From: Turritopsis dohrnii
Lineage: Eukaryota; Cnidaria; Hydrozoa; Anthoathecata; Oceaniidae
Direction of reading: 5' to 3'
Length of the DNA: 64,000 nucleotides
NCBI GenBank assembly: GCA_027922465.2
Contig: BQMF02000057.1
Coordinates: 744,001 to 808,000, forward strand
The notes beneath the pieces are model-generated. The model did not search any database, had not been told where the DNA came from, and saw only the letters and a program-made list of their open reading frames with translations. This document shows, one piece after another, positions 46,655 to 58,594 of this stretch. Every line of letters begins with the position of its first letter. Positions within the stretch are counted from its first letter, which is position 1. The translations under genes were made by a program, and so were the position numbers.

Positions 46655-48042
46655 CAGTCGAATCTCTATAATTCGAACCTCCATAATTCAAACTTTCTCT
46701 AATTCGAACGAATTTCATGATGCCTTCACCTATTTCTTTGTTAATGAACCTCCGCTATTCGAACTTTCCATAAATCGAACGAGTTTTTCGGTCCCTTGAG
46801 TGTGTGTGAGAGAGACAGTTGAGAGAGAGTTTACTGTAGTCAAAGCTGCATTTGCTCAAAGAAGCCGAAAACATCTTCAATAACTCGATAAACACAATGA
46901 AGGAGGAAAAAAGCCACCTGGGGTCAGTTATTGGTTGCCAAGGTTACGAAGAAGAATACAGTTGAACTCATATAATTTGAATTTGTTCAGATTACATGAA
47001 TTTTCGAATTATGGGGGTTCAAGTACTTTAGACCAAATTTAGAGTACATCTTGCACAGGCTATAGATAGTAAGGATACAAGGTATTTTTAGAGTAATTTG
47101 TATTGCATCGAATTAGTAAACAGATGCATCGCTGTACTATGAGCTATGTTATGTCAGAAAGTCACAACTTCAAGCGGCTTATGCTACGAACACGAAAGAT
47201 ACAGGCCGACATCTACATACTTTCTGCAAACAATCGATAGTCTATCGAATGTCCGAATGTACCTAACGCCCATCAATGAACTTACTACAAACAATATTTT
47301 CCAACTTTGTTCGTGTGTGAAATTTTGTAAGAATCACCAAGTGAGGGAAAGGTAGGCATACCTTTTTTGACAAATTTTTGTTGGATCAACAATCAACCAA
47401 ACTTCAATCATAAAATTGATAGACGAGGTAGACCCTTCAACAACAAGGCTGTGCGATGAACAACGAGCACCGTAAAATGCGCCTTACCATCTGAAGAACA
47501 TGTTCTCCAGTGCGTGGCTTAATATCATCTTCAAGAAGCAAGCAAAATTTAGATTTGTGCAAAGAGGATTTTACTGATGTTCTCCAAATACCCTAAGTGG
47601 TTTCACTCGTAAACTTGCCAAGAAACTGCGGTTGTGGAAATCGTTACGATGCAAACACAGCAAAAAACCTACTAACTGTCTTGCTTTGCTGAATTTAAAT
47701 GGAGTGTGAACCATGCTTATAGCCGATATCGAACAAAGTTTTCCGATATCGAACGAAAAGCAGGGAGGCATGAGCGCGGTTATATAACAAAGTGGGTGGT
47801 ATTTGGACATGTGGGCAGACAAACTGTTTAGATATTGGGTACCAACAAGAACAAGTCAAATGCAACAGTATTTCGAGAGCACGAGATAGCAAAAACAACC
47901 CGGAATAATAAGTAATGGAAGTTTGGTCTAATAAAGTCTTATATTTTGTGTCTCTTAATTCGAACTCCGTTCGAACATTTCGTTAACTCGAACAATTTTT
48001 TCGGCCACTAGGCGGAAAAAACTGCTCGTTAACTCGAACCTG
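46655..48042. mobile_element. remnants of pogo/Tigger-like elements
   Basis: Several terminal-repeat-like stretches occur: TA followed by CAGTCGAATCTCTATAATTC at 46655, TA followed by CAGTTGAACTCATATAATTT at 46959, and an inverse 'GTTAACTCGAACCTG' end at about 48028-48042. Repeated 'ATTCGAAC' phrases lie near each. Between them only broken frames are seen (for example 47146-47355). Pairing of ends is uncertain, so the label is tentative. Confidence 0.35.
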
Positions 48043-48230
48043 AGAAAAAAAGTTAGTTTTGGTGATTAAGAAGGACTCCATATACCTTATTTATTGAAAG
48101 AAAGTTTACCATCATTAGAAAAATGTCATTTTCAATTACAGTTTTAGATTAATAGTGCGCAAAGGCTCGAAATCGTTTGATTCTGGAAAGAATCAACTTT
48201 TAAGACATTTGATTTGATTTGATTTTTTTT

Positions 48231-49690
48231 TCAAACAAAGTTTATACAGGATAAATACACTTCACTTATAACTGCTATGAATGTGTGTCCTGTTGCAACA
48301 ACAACAACAAAAAAAGTAAATAAGATACGAAAAGGAGATACGGATCAAATAAAACGGAGGAACGAGACTCACGAAGATTGGTTATGTCGGAAAAAAAGCA
48401 AACAAACAAGCTAAGTATATCGACAAAAGCCAAATTAAGACCATAATGACCCGTGTATCATCAGTGCTGAGCTCAAATTGCCAAAAGAAACACCAAAATG
48501 TTCCTTAAGTAGCTTTTTGAACTTAGCAGGAGACTCCTCTTTCCTCAAACAGAGTGGCAGTTCATTTAAATCCTAGCTCCAGTAAAGTAAAAAGATTTAC
48601 GTGCATATTCTGTTCTCACACGTGGGAGGCGCAGTACAAAATCATTGTTTCGAGTGACAGTTCGATGCTGAATTATCGAGAAATAATCATTAAAGTTCTC
48701 ACAGCTGTCACCATTCAGAAATTTACGCACCAACATGCAGCCCCTTATTTGGTTTAAATTCTCAGTGGATAATAATGGCGTCGATTTGTGCTCTTCACCG
48801 ATTACTTTGATAGCGCGGTTATGAAGTGACTTCAGCTGATGGAGATGCGATTTGGTCAAGTTAAGTAGTAGGACTTCACAGTCGGTCTGGATCATCAACT
48901 GATACAGCAGCTTCGATGATGCAGTATCTAGATAGCATCGCAGTTTACATAACAGCTTCATTCGTCCACCGCATTTGCGATAGCTTTTCTCAACGTGTGA
49001 GTTCAGGTTTAGGGTACTGTCAATTTCGATCCCTAGGTACCACTAAATTTACCACTAAATTTAAAACATTTTCGGATTCTGCGATTGATTTTCGGTTTCA
49101 AGTTCCATATCAAATCACGTAAGGGCATATTTTTCGTTTTGAGACAATGAACAACTGAGAGGAAATATATGAACAGAAACCGTAGGCTATTCTGTTGCTA
49201 TCAGAGCATGGAATGTCGTTAATAATCATCGATTTAGATGGTGGCTGTTTATTTATTTTGAAAGGGTAGATTTGTTTTATACATTTCCAAAACCCGTCGG
49301 GGTTAGATGCATTTTCCGTCAACAATACACGATGATAGTCTCCCCTCGCTCTTTTCAGCATATTGTTGACCTGGTTTCTTTTACTTTTATAGGCAGATAC
49401 ATCAGCTTCACATTCGGTTTTCAATGATTTAATGTATAGCTTGTCGCGCTCACCCTTATGTCGTTTTATTATGTTAGATATCCAATATGTCGGCTTGCCT
49501 CTAATCCGTTTCTTTTTCACTGGAGCAACTGCGTCAGGCGTCATTTAAGATCATTTAAGATCATTTTCATGTAACTCCACGCAATATTCGGGCACGATGC
49601 ATTTAAGACGGGTGACCAGTCTACGTCTTGAAAGTTTGATATTAGATCATCGGGTCTGTATTTAGTCGTTTTTGAAAATTTGAATGTTTT
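48231..49690 (-). mobile_element. LINE remnant lacking its reverse-transcriptase core
   Basis: On the minus strand, 49690-49110 encodes the linker before RT ('TKYRPDDLISNFQDVDWSPV', 'RGKPTYWISNIIKRHKGERD', 'NPDGFWKCIKQIYP'). It is followed directly by a C-terminal part at 48961-48500 ('SLHNRAIKVIGEEHKSTP', 'YFTGARI', then 'ELPLCLRKEESPAKFKK' after a shift). The YIDLSKAFD, VPQGSILGP and FADD blocks are absent. The 3' end is an AT-rich tail near 48231. The internal loss of the RT core is seen directly; the clade is CR1/L2-like by inference. Confidence 0.65.
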
Positions 49691-49804
49691 TTTTCTTTCA
49701 TTCTTTATTCTCACCTATCGTGCAAAAAGAAATTTTATCCGAATTCTTATTTTTCCCAATTATTCCCAATTTTTCTGTAATATGTGAGCTTTGATAACTA
49801 TCTA

Positions 49805-50286
49805 AGGGGGTGTTTATATAAGAAAAATCAGCCCGGTTTCAGCCCGGTTAAACGGGGGCCTCGGTTTGTCGAGACAACTTTTTTTTTCTGTTTATATGAG
49901 GAAAATTCAGCCCGGCAAACAGGGCCAGATGTAACCACGTGGTTTCGTTTTGATTGTCTTACCGGGTAGAAAATCAAAATGGCACACATGTAATTGCCAT
50001 TAAACTTTGTTTCCCTTTCTTCTATTCGCCATCTTGAAAATTAAGAAAACTAAAAAGTGTAAAATGCGCATGCGCATATTATGTAAAATTCAGTCCGTTT
50101 TGCCATGCTGAATGATAAAATGTGTTTACATGGGAAATCTCAGCCCGGTAAACCGAGATCTCGGTTTGCCGGGAAGATTTGTTCTCATATAAACGCACTT
50201 TTATTTCTAAGTGAAAGTCACGAGTCAGCCGAGATCTCAGTAAGCGGGCTGAAACCGGGCTGATATCTCCCATATAAACACCCCCT
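49805..50286. mobile_element. 482 bp MITE with AGGGGGTGTTTATAT ends
   Basis: The left end reads AGGGGGTGTTTATAT, followed by a 'CAGCCCGGTTTCAGCCCG' block; the right end is its inverse. More CAGCCCGG and CTCGGTTTG copies occur inside in both orientations. No coding sequence. Confidence 0.75.
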
Positions 50287-50959
50287 AAATTTGTCAATTT
50301 CAAATCTTTTTGCAACCTTTTTATGGTGTCCACATGTTCACATAGGAATCTCAAAATCTGCTACAGTGCTAAGGTGGATGTGAAATTTGCAGATGCAAGT
50401 TACTACATAATTGTAACCAAAGCATCAAATCGGATGCTTTGGTTGGTTTGGAAATATAGGGAATGTTTCCTTCGGGAGCCTTACGTTTGTGGTTAGCTTT
50501 GCCACTGATTAAAAACACAATGCATTAAACACAATTTTTCCGAGGTTCAATCGGAGACGATTTCATCCAATTAGTACAAATAAAGTGAAAATCCATTTTT
50601 TTGCTGGCATCGACATTTTGTGTTGTCAATATGCATCACTCCCGCATGAATGGCAGACATTCTACATATAGATGTTTTATTTCAATAAATCTTCAAATTC
50701 CTTTGCGTAAAATTTTACTTTACCCTTTCAAGGAGTTCCTTCTCCGTTCTTAAGCTTTCACCATTATTTTCGTCGTTTTAGCGATAATTAAATGATTTCA
50801 GAACCGCAATATTTTAATGAAATAAAGTTGCAAGAACGTCACAACGGTCGTACATGTCTTTTCATTGCATAACGTGTGCGTTATGAAACCGTGTCCGAAT
50901 AAAATAATATTGCTTACTAACTCGGTCACCGAAAATTCGTTCGCCAATTATAAAATATT

Positions 50960-51022
50960 TGCTAATAAGTTGCTAATATGTTGCTTATACGTTGCTAATA
51001 TGTTGCCTATATATTGCTTATA
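50960..51022 (+). repeat. ~11-12 bp tandem repeat ('gttgctaatat')
   Basis: Five to six diverged units in AT-rich sequence. Confidence 0.6.
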
Positions 51023-51213
51023 AATTTTAGATTAAATACGATTAAATAATTTGTAATTTATAGAATCATATGCATACCTAGTATGCGAAACCTACCACAG
51101 TCTTCAAATGCTTCTCAAATAGCTTTAAAATGGACAGATTCCGTATGGAATTTAGCTACCGTTTGATTTTCCAAAATGATGCCAGGCTATCTGAATTTTA
51201 TAAATGAATATTC

Positions 51214-51248
<35 letters not shown>
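51214..51248 (+). repeat. (AAT)n microsatellite
   Basis: About eleven uninterrupted AAT units. Confidence 0.95.
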
Positions 51249-52098
51249 TATTTCACAGTATCACCAAAATTTTACAATTGGCTCTTCACCTGGAAATTGA
51301 GAAAATTATGTATATGCAGCGTCTAAAAAAATATCGTATATTAAAAAAAATAATGGCAGAAATTAGAGAGACAGTCGTAGTATAGGACGTGGCTAGATGT
51401 GGATAAGGTGAAGGTAGAGTAGAACCAGATAGTCGTAAACCAAAAAGAATGTCGACTGAAGTTATGAAAACTAGGAAATGGGACATGACTAAACCTAAGG
51501 ACTAACGTAATGTAAACCGATGTGTAGGACCAAATTGAGGTTCGAACCGAATATTAGAAGAAGAAAAAACTGTTAATACATATAAACTTATAAATTAATT
51601 CCTCCATGGCAGTAAAGATAGAACTTGGACTCAAAAAGCAATCTAAACAACTCTTTTTGGGTCATCCTTTTTATTATCATGTGTTTTATTATCGTGTTTC
51701 TTTTTCTTGTTTTGGGAAGTCACGCTATTGTTTCTTTGTTGTCGAGTGTTCCTTTCATTTCTGTTGTCATTAATTATTTCGTCATTATTATCATCATCCT
51801 CATTATTGAAAGTCTGATTAAAAGGTAAAAAAAGTGTCCCATTGAGTTTTTCTGGAGTTGTTTCTTGGATTTTCTCTTTTTCTGTGGTATCAAAAATAAA
51901 AGTCGAGAGACATTTTTTATTTAAAAAAAGCAGAAGCTTTTCGATTAAAAAATCATCGTCAGTGCATATACATACAAATAATAAAAGATTCTATACAAGT
52001 AAAACGTTTTTAAAAATAAATTTTGAGAAAACGCGGTAATCATCAAGAGAGCAACGAGGTATTGATAATTTTCACGATTTTCTTTTGTTCACAAAGTT

Positions 52099-54216
52099 CT
52101 ATGTAATGCCGTTTCTAAAGAGTTGTAAAGTTTTCGCTTCCAGCTTGTTGTTTAAAGTAGGTTTATTAATAGCAATTTGAAAAGCCTCTAAGGTTTTTCG
52201 GTCATAGTTATTTTGAGGAGCAGTCATTAGTACAGTCCATTTGAATTCATGTGTGTCATTGAGCTGTAGATGTTTTGATGGTTCGGAATTTCCGCCGCGG
52301 GAATTGTGTTCACTCCATCGTACCTCAACGTTTCTTTTTGTTTCACCATTGTAGGTTTCTCCGCAGGAACATATACCCTGGTAGATTTTGCAGGAAGGAT
52401 GGGGATTTTTGCTTTTAAGTTTAAAAAGAGATTTAACTTTCTTTGTATTCCATTTGATATAAAAATTGAATTTGTGGTTTGTAAAATCTTTTAACTTCTC
52501 GATAAAACTTTTTGAAAGTTCTTCGTTTTTCGGGCAGTATGGTAAAGTTACGTAGATGCATTTCTTTGGTTCTTCGAAAAAGTTAGGTGGAATAATCATT
52601 TCAACGTCATCTCTCCTCTCTTCGTACTGTCTTATGATGCTTATAATGAATCTCTTAGGGAATTCGGCTTTCGTAAATTTTGCTGTGATTATTGCTTTTT
52701 CTTTTTCCATGTCCGATGATATTCTTTGTGCTCGGTGTAAATCAGCGTTGACAGCATTCCTTTTGTACTTTTTCGGTACGTTTGAACTCCAATGGACAGG
52801 TACTTTGTTAGTATTTCGATGAACTGACGTTTTGATTATGTCCTGGTATTCTATCGCAGTGTCCAGAAACTTTCTTGGAGCAATTTCGATTGTGAATCTC
52901 TTTTTCGGATGATAGTTGTTTAATTTTTCGAATAGTCGGTCAGGTTCGTTTTACTTTCGTCGGTTGATGGAGTCATCGAAAAATCTTTTGTAGAAAAGAG
53001 GATTTTCAGTGACAACTATTTCTTCTTCCAGCTTTGTCATGAAGATATTCGAACAAACGACCGACAGAGGTCCCCCCATTGTACACCCATCTGTCTGTTG
53101 GTAAAATTTATCATTGAACACAAAGACACTCTCAGTAAGTAGTTTCATAAGCAAACGCTTGAAAGTCAATTTCGTAGCAATTATTGGAAGTTTTTCCTCT
53201 TTGTAGATTTTATCTATAATGTAATCAACTGTTCCTCGGACGGGCACGTTTGTGAACAGGCTTTCTACGTCATAAGAAACAAACTCTTCGTCGTCCTGTA
53301 GAGGTGGTTGGTTTTTCAACATAGCAGGGAATTGTTGTGTGTTTGTTATCATGTATGAGTTTGCTGACACCAAGGGTTGTAGATATTCAGCGATAACTTG
53401 AGCAGCTTTATATGTAAACGTTCCGACTTGAGCAATTATAGGGCGAAATTTTAGTTGTTGAAGTGTTATGTCATCAATATGATCGAATTTATGAGTTTTC
53501 GCTAGGCCATACATTTGAGCTGGCTGATTTGAACTTGGTATCATATCACTGTACCGTTTGTACTTTCTGAAGTTTCTGTACAAGAAATCTTTGAAGTGTT
53601 TCAAATCTTCTAAGGTATTGTCATTTGTTGGTTTGTAGACACCCTCTTTTATTCCGTCGTCGATCATCCCTTGGATTTTGTTTACGTAATCAGATTTGTT
53701 CATTATAACGACGCTTGACTCTTTATCACCTGAAACAACGGCAATGTTTTCGTTCTTTATCAAACCTTTTAAGTTATAATAGGTATAATCTTTCGTTGAA
53801 TATATGTTCGATGCGAAGGGGTCTGTATGTGCACGTAGAAACTCGTGAAACGTCTCCCTACTTTCAGGATGTAAGCTTTTGTCTACTGAGTCTGCGAGGT
53901 TTTCAAGGTTTGCCGCTAAAAAGCCTTTAACATTTTTGTTTTTGTCGATAAATGAATGTTCAAGTCCGAAACTAAGAGCTCGACGTTCCCTTTGGGTTAA
54001 TTCTGTGTTTGATAGGTTGACGATCGGGACACAGTACGATGGTGCTGTAATATGATTGTTACGAAGTAGATAATTTAGTTTCTTGTTTTTGGTACGAAAA
54101 GACTCGAGACGTTTTTGAAATGTTTGATTTAAACAACGTTGTACCAGTAAACGACCAAACGCAGTACCCACTGATTTCAAAAGCAAATCTTTCTCGCGAA
54201 TATATTCTGAACTCAA
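52099..54216 (-). pseudogene. Penelope-like element: reverse transcriptase plus GIY-YIG endonuclease, one stop codon
   Basis: One minus-strand frame runs from 54216, and is open further upstream, to 52099. It is interrupted only by TAA at 52951-52953. RT motifs in order: 'KFRPIIAQVGTFTYKAAQVI', 'SYDVESLFTNVPV', 'TDGCTMGGPLSVVCSNIFM' and catalytic 'YKRFFDDS'. After the stop the same frame gives a linker and a GIY-YIG-type domain ('ICSCGETYNGETKRNVEVRW' then 'SEH'). Penelope-like elements use this combination to cut and copy at target DNA. The usual Ile of YIGET is Asn here. The stop falls where a Lys codon would differ by one base. Near intact and probably fairly young. Confidence 0.8.
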
Positions 54217-55026
54217 CTCATTTAATTTCCGAATGTGATCTATAACATTCTCTTTTTCTATTTTTCTAATTTCGCTAATTTTGCCATGTATAAATGTATG
54301 GTATTGTCAGTTGTCATTTGTGTACATGTCTGTCAAGTGTGCTGTGGTGTGACTTGTGTGGCTTCCCAGCCTTTGTTCACTGTATCTTTAGTAAGTAATT
54401 TTCCTTGTTCATGTATCTGTTTGCATCTTGTTCAGTGTATGTGTATAATATAATTTTATAATGTTTTCTAGCCGTTCGATGTGTTTTGAATGAGTAAAAC
54501 TCAAATGCTGTTATTGTTATTGGCATTTACATGAAGAAAGAAGAGCGACGATTCAATCTGAGAAAAAACATTACTTGGCAAACTGAACCATTGTTGTTTT
54601 TTATGTCTCTTCCAGCCCCAGCTGCGTTCTTATAGGAACTTTGAAATTTCTGTATAAATAACTTTAATGATGATTTTTTGATTATAGCACTTATCCCGTC
54701 CTTATTCATACTCCCAGTATCTTCGAAAAGCTCATCAGTTGGGGAGTTCACAGAACCCCCTAACACCCCCAGCTAAATTGTAAAAATTTCATGCGTCGCT
54801 CCACTCCGCATCAAATTTTTTTGCTTCGCGACATACTTGTTTAAAATCCTGTATCCGCCCCTGCTCCTCCACTATTTAGATCTGTGTGCTAACTGGGTGT
54901 ACGAACGTTTACGGACGTTGTGCAACGATGAAATGTCAGAAAACGACGTTGCATTGACATTGTAGAATAGTCAAACAACCATGCTCAAATAACCATTAAA
55001 GACAAAGGGTAATTACAACAAATAAA
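54217..55026. other. no gene; ends with a solo CAGGGGCGGAT-type terminus
   Basis: Nothing coding was recognised. At about 54800-54863 a stretch ending 'TATCCGCCCCTG' matches the right terminus of the hAT-like element at 14498, but no partner left end was found. Confidence 0.45.
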
Positions 55027-55100
55027 TGGCTACTAGCGGGAATCGAATCCTGACCTGTCGCATAAATTCTGAGAGTGATAACCACTACACTACGGCGCCA
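55027..55100 (-). tRNA. tRNA-derived sequence (tRNA pseudogene or SINE head)
   Basis: The minus strand gives 74 nt with an A-box-like 'TAGTGTAGTGG' and a B-box-like 'GGATTCGATTCC' at tRNA spacing. The acceptor ends pair only partly (TGGCGCC with GTAGCCA, five of seven). The anticodon arm does not fold well, so no amino acid is assigned. It is more likely a tRNA-derived repeat than a working tRNA. Confidence 0.4.
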
Positions 55101-55570
55101 TTAGATGTACTAGCGTGTTTGACTAAAACTCACCGACGTAATTTCGAGTAGGTTAAGATGGAAAAGAACGAAATGACGAAATAAAAGAATTTTTGCTTAA
55201 CTTTTAAAACATCGTTTTAAACTTTGTTTGCAATGTACAGTTCACGAACATCGTTTTTCGTTTCTTTTTTAATCTTGGGATTATAATTATTAATTAAGGC
55301 ATTCTTCCGTTCTTTGATCTAATAGATAATCTTATTATACTAATTCGCGTTGTGCATACCACTTTTATTTTAGAGAGTCGTATATTTACCTTTTGTAAAT
55401 GGTAATGGTATCGTATTATTTTATATAATTGTTTTTAATCCTTTAATTGTTGCCAGAGGAACATAAGATATAAGTAAGTAGTATAGAAATATCAAAAAGC
55501 CCACTAAAGTATTATTCTTTAGATGAACGGCGTTTGAACTTGGAAGCACGCGAACTCAAAATAAAATCAA

Positions 55571-56686
55571 ATGGCAAACTTATCACCAGAAGCTTTGACT
55601 GCTTGGCAACGTAAATGAAAACATACTACTATTATTTTTGCATTCCAATCATTCCTTATTGGTGTAGAGTACACGATGTGGATTGTAACGCTTTGGTTGT
55701 ATCTAAAAAATGTGGTCAAAACTAGTCAACCGAAGATTTTTTACGCAATAATATCAATGGGCTATCTGATTGTATCGATCATAGTAACACCTCCAATCGG
55801 TAGAATAGCAGATCGCATCAAATGCGTCAAGTTATTGTTTATATGTTGCAATATAGTGCTTGCAATTGGAAATATTGTTTATGCCTTACCGCATTCAATA
55901 TGGCTGGTAGTCGTGGGGCGTTCTATTGCTGGAACAGCGGATTCATTAAGAGCGGTGATATCTGGTGAACTGGCCAGATGCTATACTTCAGATCAACTTT
56001 CATCAAAGTTGTCTATAATGGGAATGCCATTCAACGTTGGTGTAGTTCTCGGTCCAGGAATAACTATGATATTCAAAAATGTGGACTTCGACTTAGGAAC
56101 ATGGCGCATTACTTATGAGAACATGCCAGGTGTTTACATGGCATTTTTTGCAATTTTAGCTGTGATACTCTCATATTTTGGAGTCCATGATCTTTCCAAA
56201 GAATACAATCTCCGTGCAGATGAATGTTCTAAAGATAATGTGAAAAACTATTCAAACGAAGAGGACAAACATCAAATTCAGATCACCAAGAGCACTTTCC
56301 ATAATGGTGATGATACTTACACTATCAATATAAAATCCAATGACAAAGAACCGCTACTGGTTTCAAATCAGGTTCAAAATGCATGTAGTATGTGGCTGAA
56401 ACTTGTGAAAAATTTGGACTGTGCTGTGATTTTCTTTCTTTCGCTATATACAAGATATATAATTCTTGCATGTGATATGTGGGTTCCAATGCTCGTTATT
56501 GATGTAATGAAATGGAATGCCGTTCAAATGAATTTCATTATATTCGGATCAGCAGTTGGTTGCTTGTTGCTATTAATTTTATTGTATTCCTGCGTAAGCA
56601 AGGAATACTTTGAAACCGTTCGTGTTTTTTTTGTTTTTTTTTTTTCACTGTCCAAACCTAGACCAATTTTTGTCGATGGGAAATAG
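55571..56686 (+). pseudogene. MFSD8/CLN7-like major facilitator transporter, early stop and C-terminal truncation
   Basis: ATG 55571 starts 'MANLSPEALTAWQRK'. TGA follows at 55616-55618 (a CGA Arg codon would differ by one base), and the same frame then continues through 'FQSFLIGVEYTMWIVTLWLY' and the open frame at 55676-56686. Features: alternating membrane segments, an MFS motif-A-like 'PPIGRIADRIK', 'GRSIAGTADSLRAVISGELA', 'GVVLGPGI', and a hydrophilic loop near residues 210-265. The family (about 500 residues, 12 segments) acts in lysosomal membranes. Here family-like sequence ends near 'SKEYFETV' and runs into T-rich sequence, leaving about seven or eight segments. Absence of introns could mean a retrocopy. 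An alternative is a real gene using 55676 or another start, with downstream exons outside what I can recognise. Confidence 0.6.
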
Positions 56687-58100
56687 CCACTCAAATCATT
56701 AATGTTCCCAAATTACATTCTTTTTATGATTTAACAGTCTAAACTCACACTATATTCATTGTATACAAGTACTTTGCTTGAAAAGACTCTAAAAGTGTAA
56801 AATATAAGCTCCACTGAAAGGAATAATTAACATATGGCTAAATCGCAGATGCCAAGGTAAAAATGTTGTTTCATGTGAGTCTTATGCAACGTTCTTACGT
56901 TTTCCGTAGTTGTTTTAAAAATGGAAGCATAGAAGCATGCGTAGATCTGTGAAAGTTTCTTTGTTGAATATATGGATATAGAAGAGGTTGTAGTACGGCT
57001 GTAAAACTTAAAAGAATCAAGAACATTTATGATCCAAACTGATAATCTACGTGAAACTAATATTCTTAGTAGTCATTCTTGATAAATAAGCAGTTCTTGA
57101 TGCTTCAAAACAGATGAACGACTACCAATAGGGTATGTTTATATCGATTTAATGCGTAAGGTTTCTATTAGTCTTTCTAGATATAATGCAATTTTTTAAT
57201 TCATGTTCCTAGATAAGCTACCTTGCTTCTATAAAGCTCTGGAATCATGAAGCACAGCTCATCTTCCTCATCAACTTCTACCTATTTTATTTATCATTTG
57301 ATGACCATTTTTTTAATTGACTAGTCGAATTTAAAATATTGTATGATTTTAAAATTTGTATACTATCAAGCTGACGATAAAAAGGAAACACAGATATTTT
57401 TATTATTTCGCATGGCCAAGTAAAAGTTTTCAGAGCTTAACGTTTTCGAAAATAACAAGGAAATAGAAGAACAACCTAGAAGATGAGCAAATCATACACC
57501 AGTTTCACTTGACATAGTTGTCATTACCCCCAGTTTATTTTCGACTAACTTGGCCTGATGAATGTTTCACGGGGGTAAAAAATTCAATATCAGCTAGGAG
57601 GGAGCTAGAACACAGCTTCCATTTCGGTGGAAAAATCCAATTTTTGAAATAAAAGCTTCTCAGTTTTTATGAATATTTGATCACAAGATTTTTGTTGTCA
57701 ATGGTTCTCTTTATTGCCTGTTCCAAGGGTATTATAAAAGCCATTACCCACGTTTTTTTTAGACATACTTAGACATACTTGTTTCAGTTTTGACGATCAC
57801 CGGATAATGTCAGTCCGTATTTCTCCCCTTGACAAAAAACGCTCGACATACTTCGGCAAACGGTAATACATACATAGGGGGTGCGTAATAGACATTCAGC
57901 AATATAAATCGCCGGTTATTTCCAGCTCTGAACCCCCTGCTACCTTTTTTTTGGAAGTTAGTCGAGAGCCCCGGGAAAATAATATTTCCTTTGAACGCCA
58001 GTTTCACACACCGCGTAGAAGACCGACCTGAAAAATGAAATCTACGATGATGATTATTTCAAAAGTGTATTTCAGCAAGAAACAAGTATGTCGACCGGAC
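56687..58100. other. no gene recognised
   Basis: AT-rich sequence between the transporter and the mosaic junction. Around 58100-58129 it ends in a solo 'CCTGGATCCGCCCCTG' terminus like that of the hAT-like element at 14.5 kb. Confidence 0.45.
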
Positions 58101-58141
58101 TAACTTGACATACCCTGGATCCGCCCCTGAGGAGTCCCATA

Positions 58142-58163
58142 TAACCCTAACCCTAACCCTAAC
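58142..58163 (+). repeat. interstitial telomeric repeat (TAACCC, ~3.7 units)
   Basis: Perfect TAACCC units, the complement of the animal telomere repeat TTAGGG. It sits between a transposon terminus and a copied piece of the transporter gene. Confidence 0.9.
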
Positions 58164-58203
58164 AGGACAAACATCAAATTCAGACTACCAAGAGCACTTT
58201 CCA
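58164..58203 (+). other. 40 bp copy of the transporter coding sequence
   Basis: Bases 58164-58203 match 56262-56301 in the same orientation, with one swapped dinucleotide (tc/ct) in 40 bp. The flanks do not match. It lies exactly between the telomeric repeat and 28S-like sequence. Confidence 0.85.
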
Positions 58204-58230
58204 CTGTCAGATTGGGATTTTGGCTGAAAT

Positions 58231-58447
58231 GATAACGCAGGTGTCCTAAGGTGACCTCAATGAGAACGGAAATCTCATGTAGAACAAAAAGGTAAAAGCT
58301 CACTTGATTTTGATTTTCAGTATGAATACAAACTGTGAAAGCATGACCTATCGATTCTTTAGTCTTTAGAAGTTTTAAGCTAGAGGTGTCAGAAAAATTA
58401 CCACAGGGATAACTGGCCTGTGGCAGCCAAGCGTTCATAGAGACGTT

Positions 58448-58492
<45 letters not shown>

Positions 58493-58549
58493 GAATTCAC
58501 CACAAGTGTTGGATTGTTCACCCACTAATAGGGAACGTGAGCTGGGTTC

Positions 58550-58584
<35 letters not shown>

Positions 58585-58594
58585 ATGAAGTGTT
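58231..58594 (+). rRNA. 28S rRNA fragment (peptidyl-transferase region), pseudogene
   Basis: It starts at 'gataacgcaggtgtccta' and runs through 'ccacagggataactgg', 'ttgatccttcgatgtcggct', 'gttcacccactaataggg' and 'accgtcgtgagacaggttag' to 'accctactgatgaagtgt'. These are universally conserved large-subunit rRNA segments of domains V-VI. Sequence on both sides is not rRNA; the sarcin-ricin loop that should follow is absent. Small insertions such as 'accacaagtg' and the truncation mark it as a non-functional copy. Confidence 0.85.

Larger units (their letters stand above)
50287..52050. other. intergenic with two simple repeats, no gene seen
   Basis: A 'ttgctaatatg'-type ~11-12 bp tandem repeat lies at about 50960-51022 and an (AAT)n microsatellite at 51214-51248. 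Hydrophobic short frames near 51625-51828 have no homology I recognise and lie just downstream of the Penelope element. Confidence 0.5.

Noticed and set aside
53715..53930. 71-codon plus-strand frame
   Set aside because: Antisense shadow of the Penelope reverse-transcriptase frame.
58100..58525. 141-codon minus-strand open frame
   Set aside because: It is antisense to the 28S rRNA fragment; conserved rRNA often gives such spurious frames.
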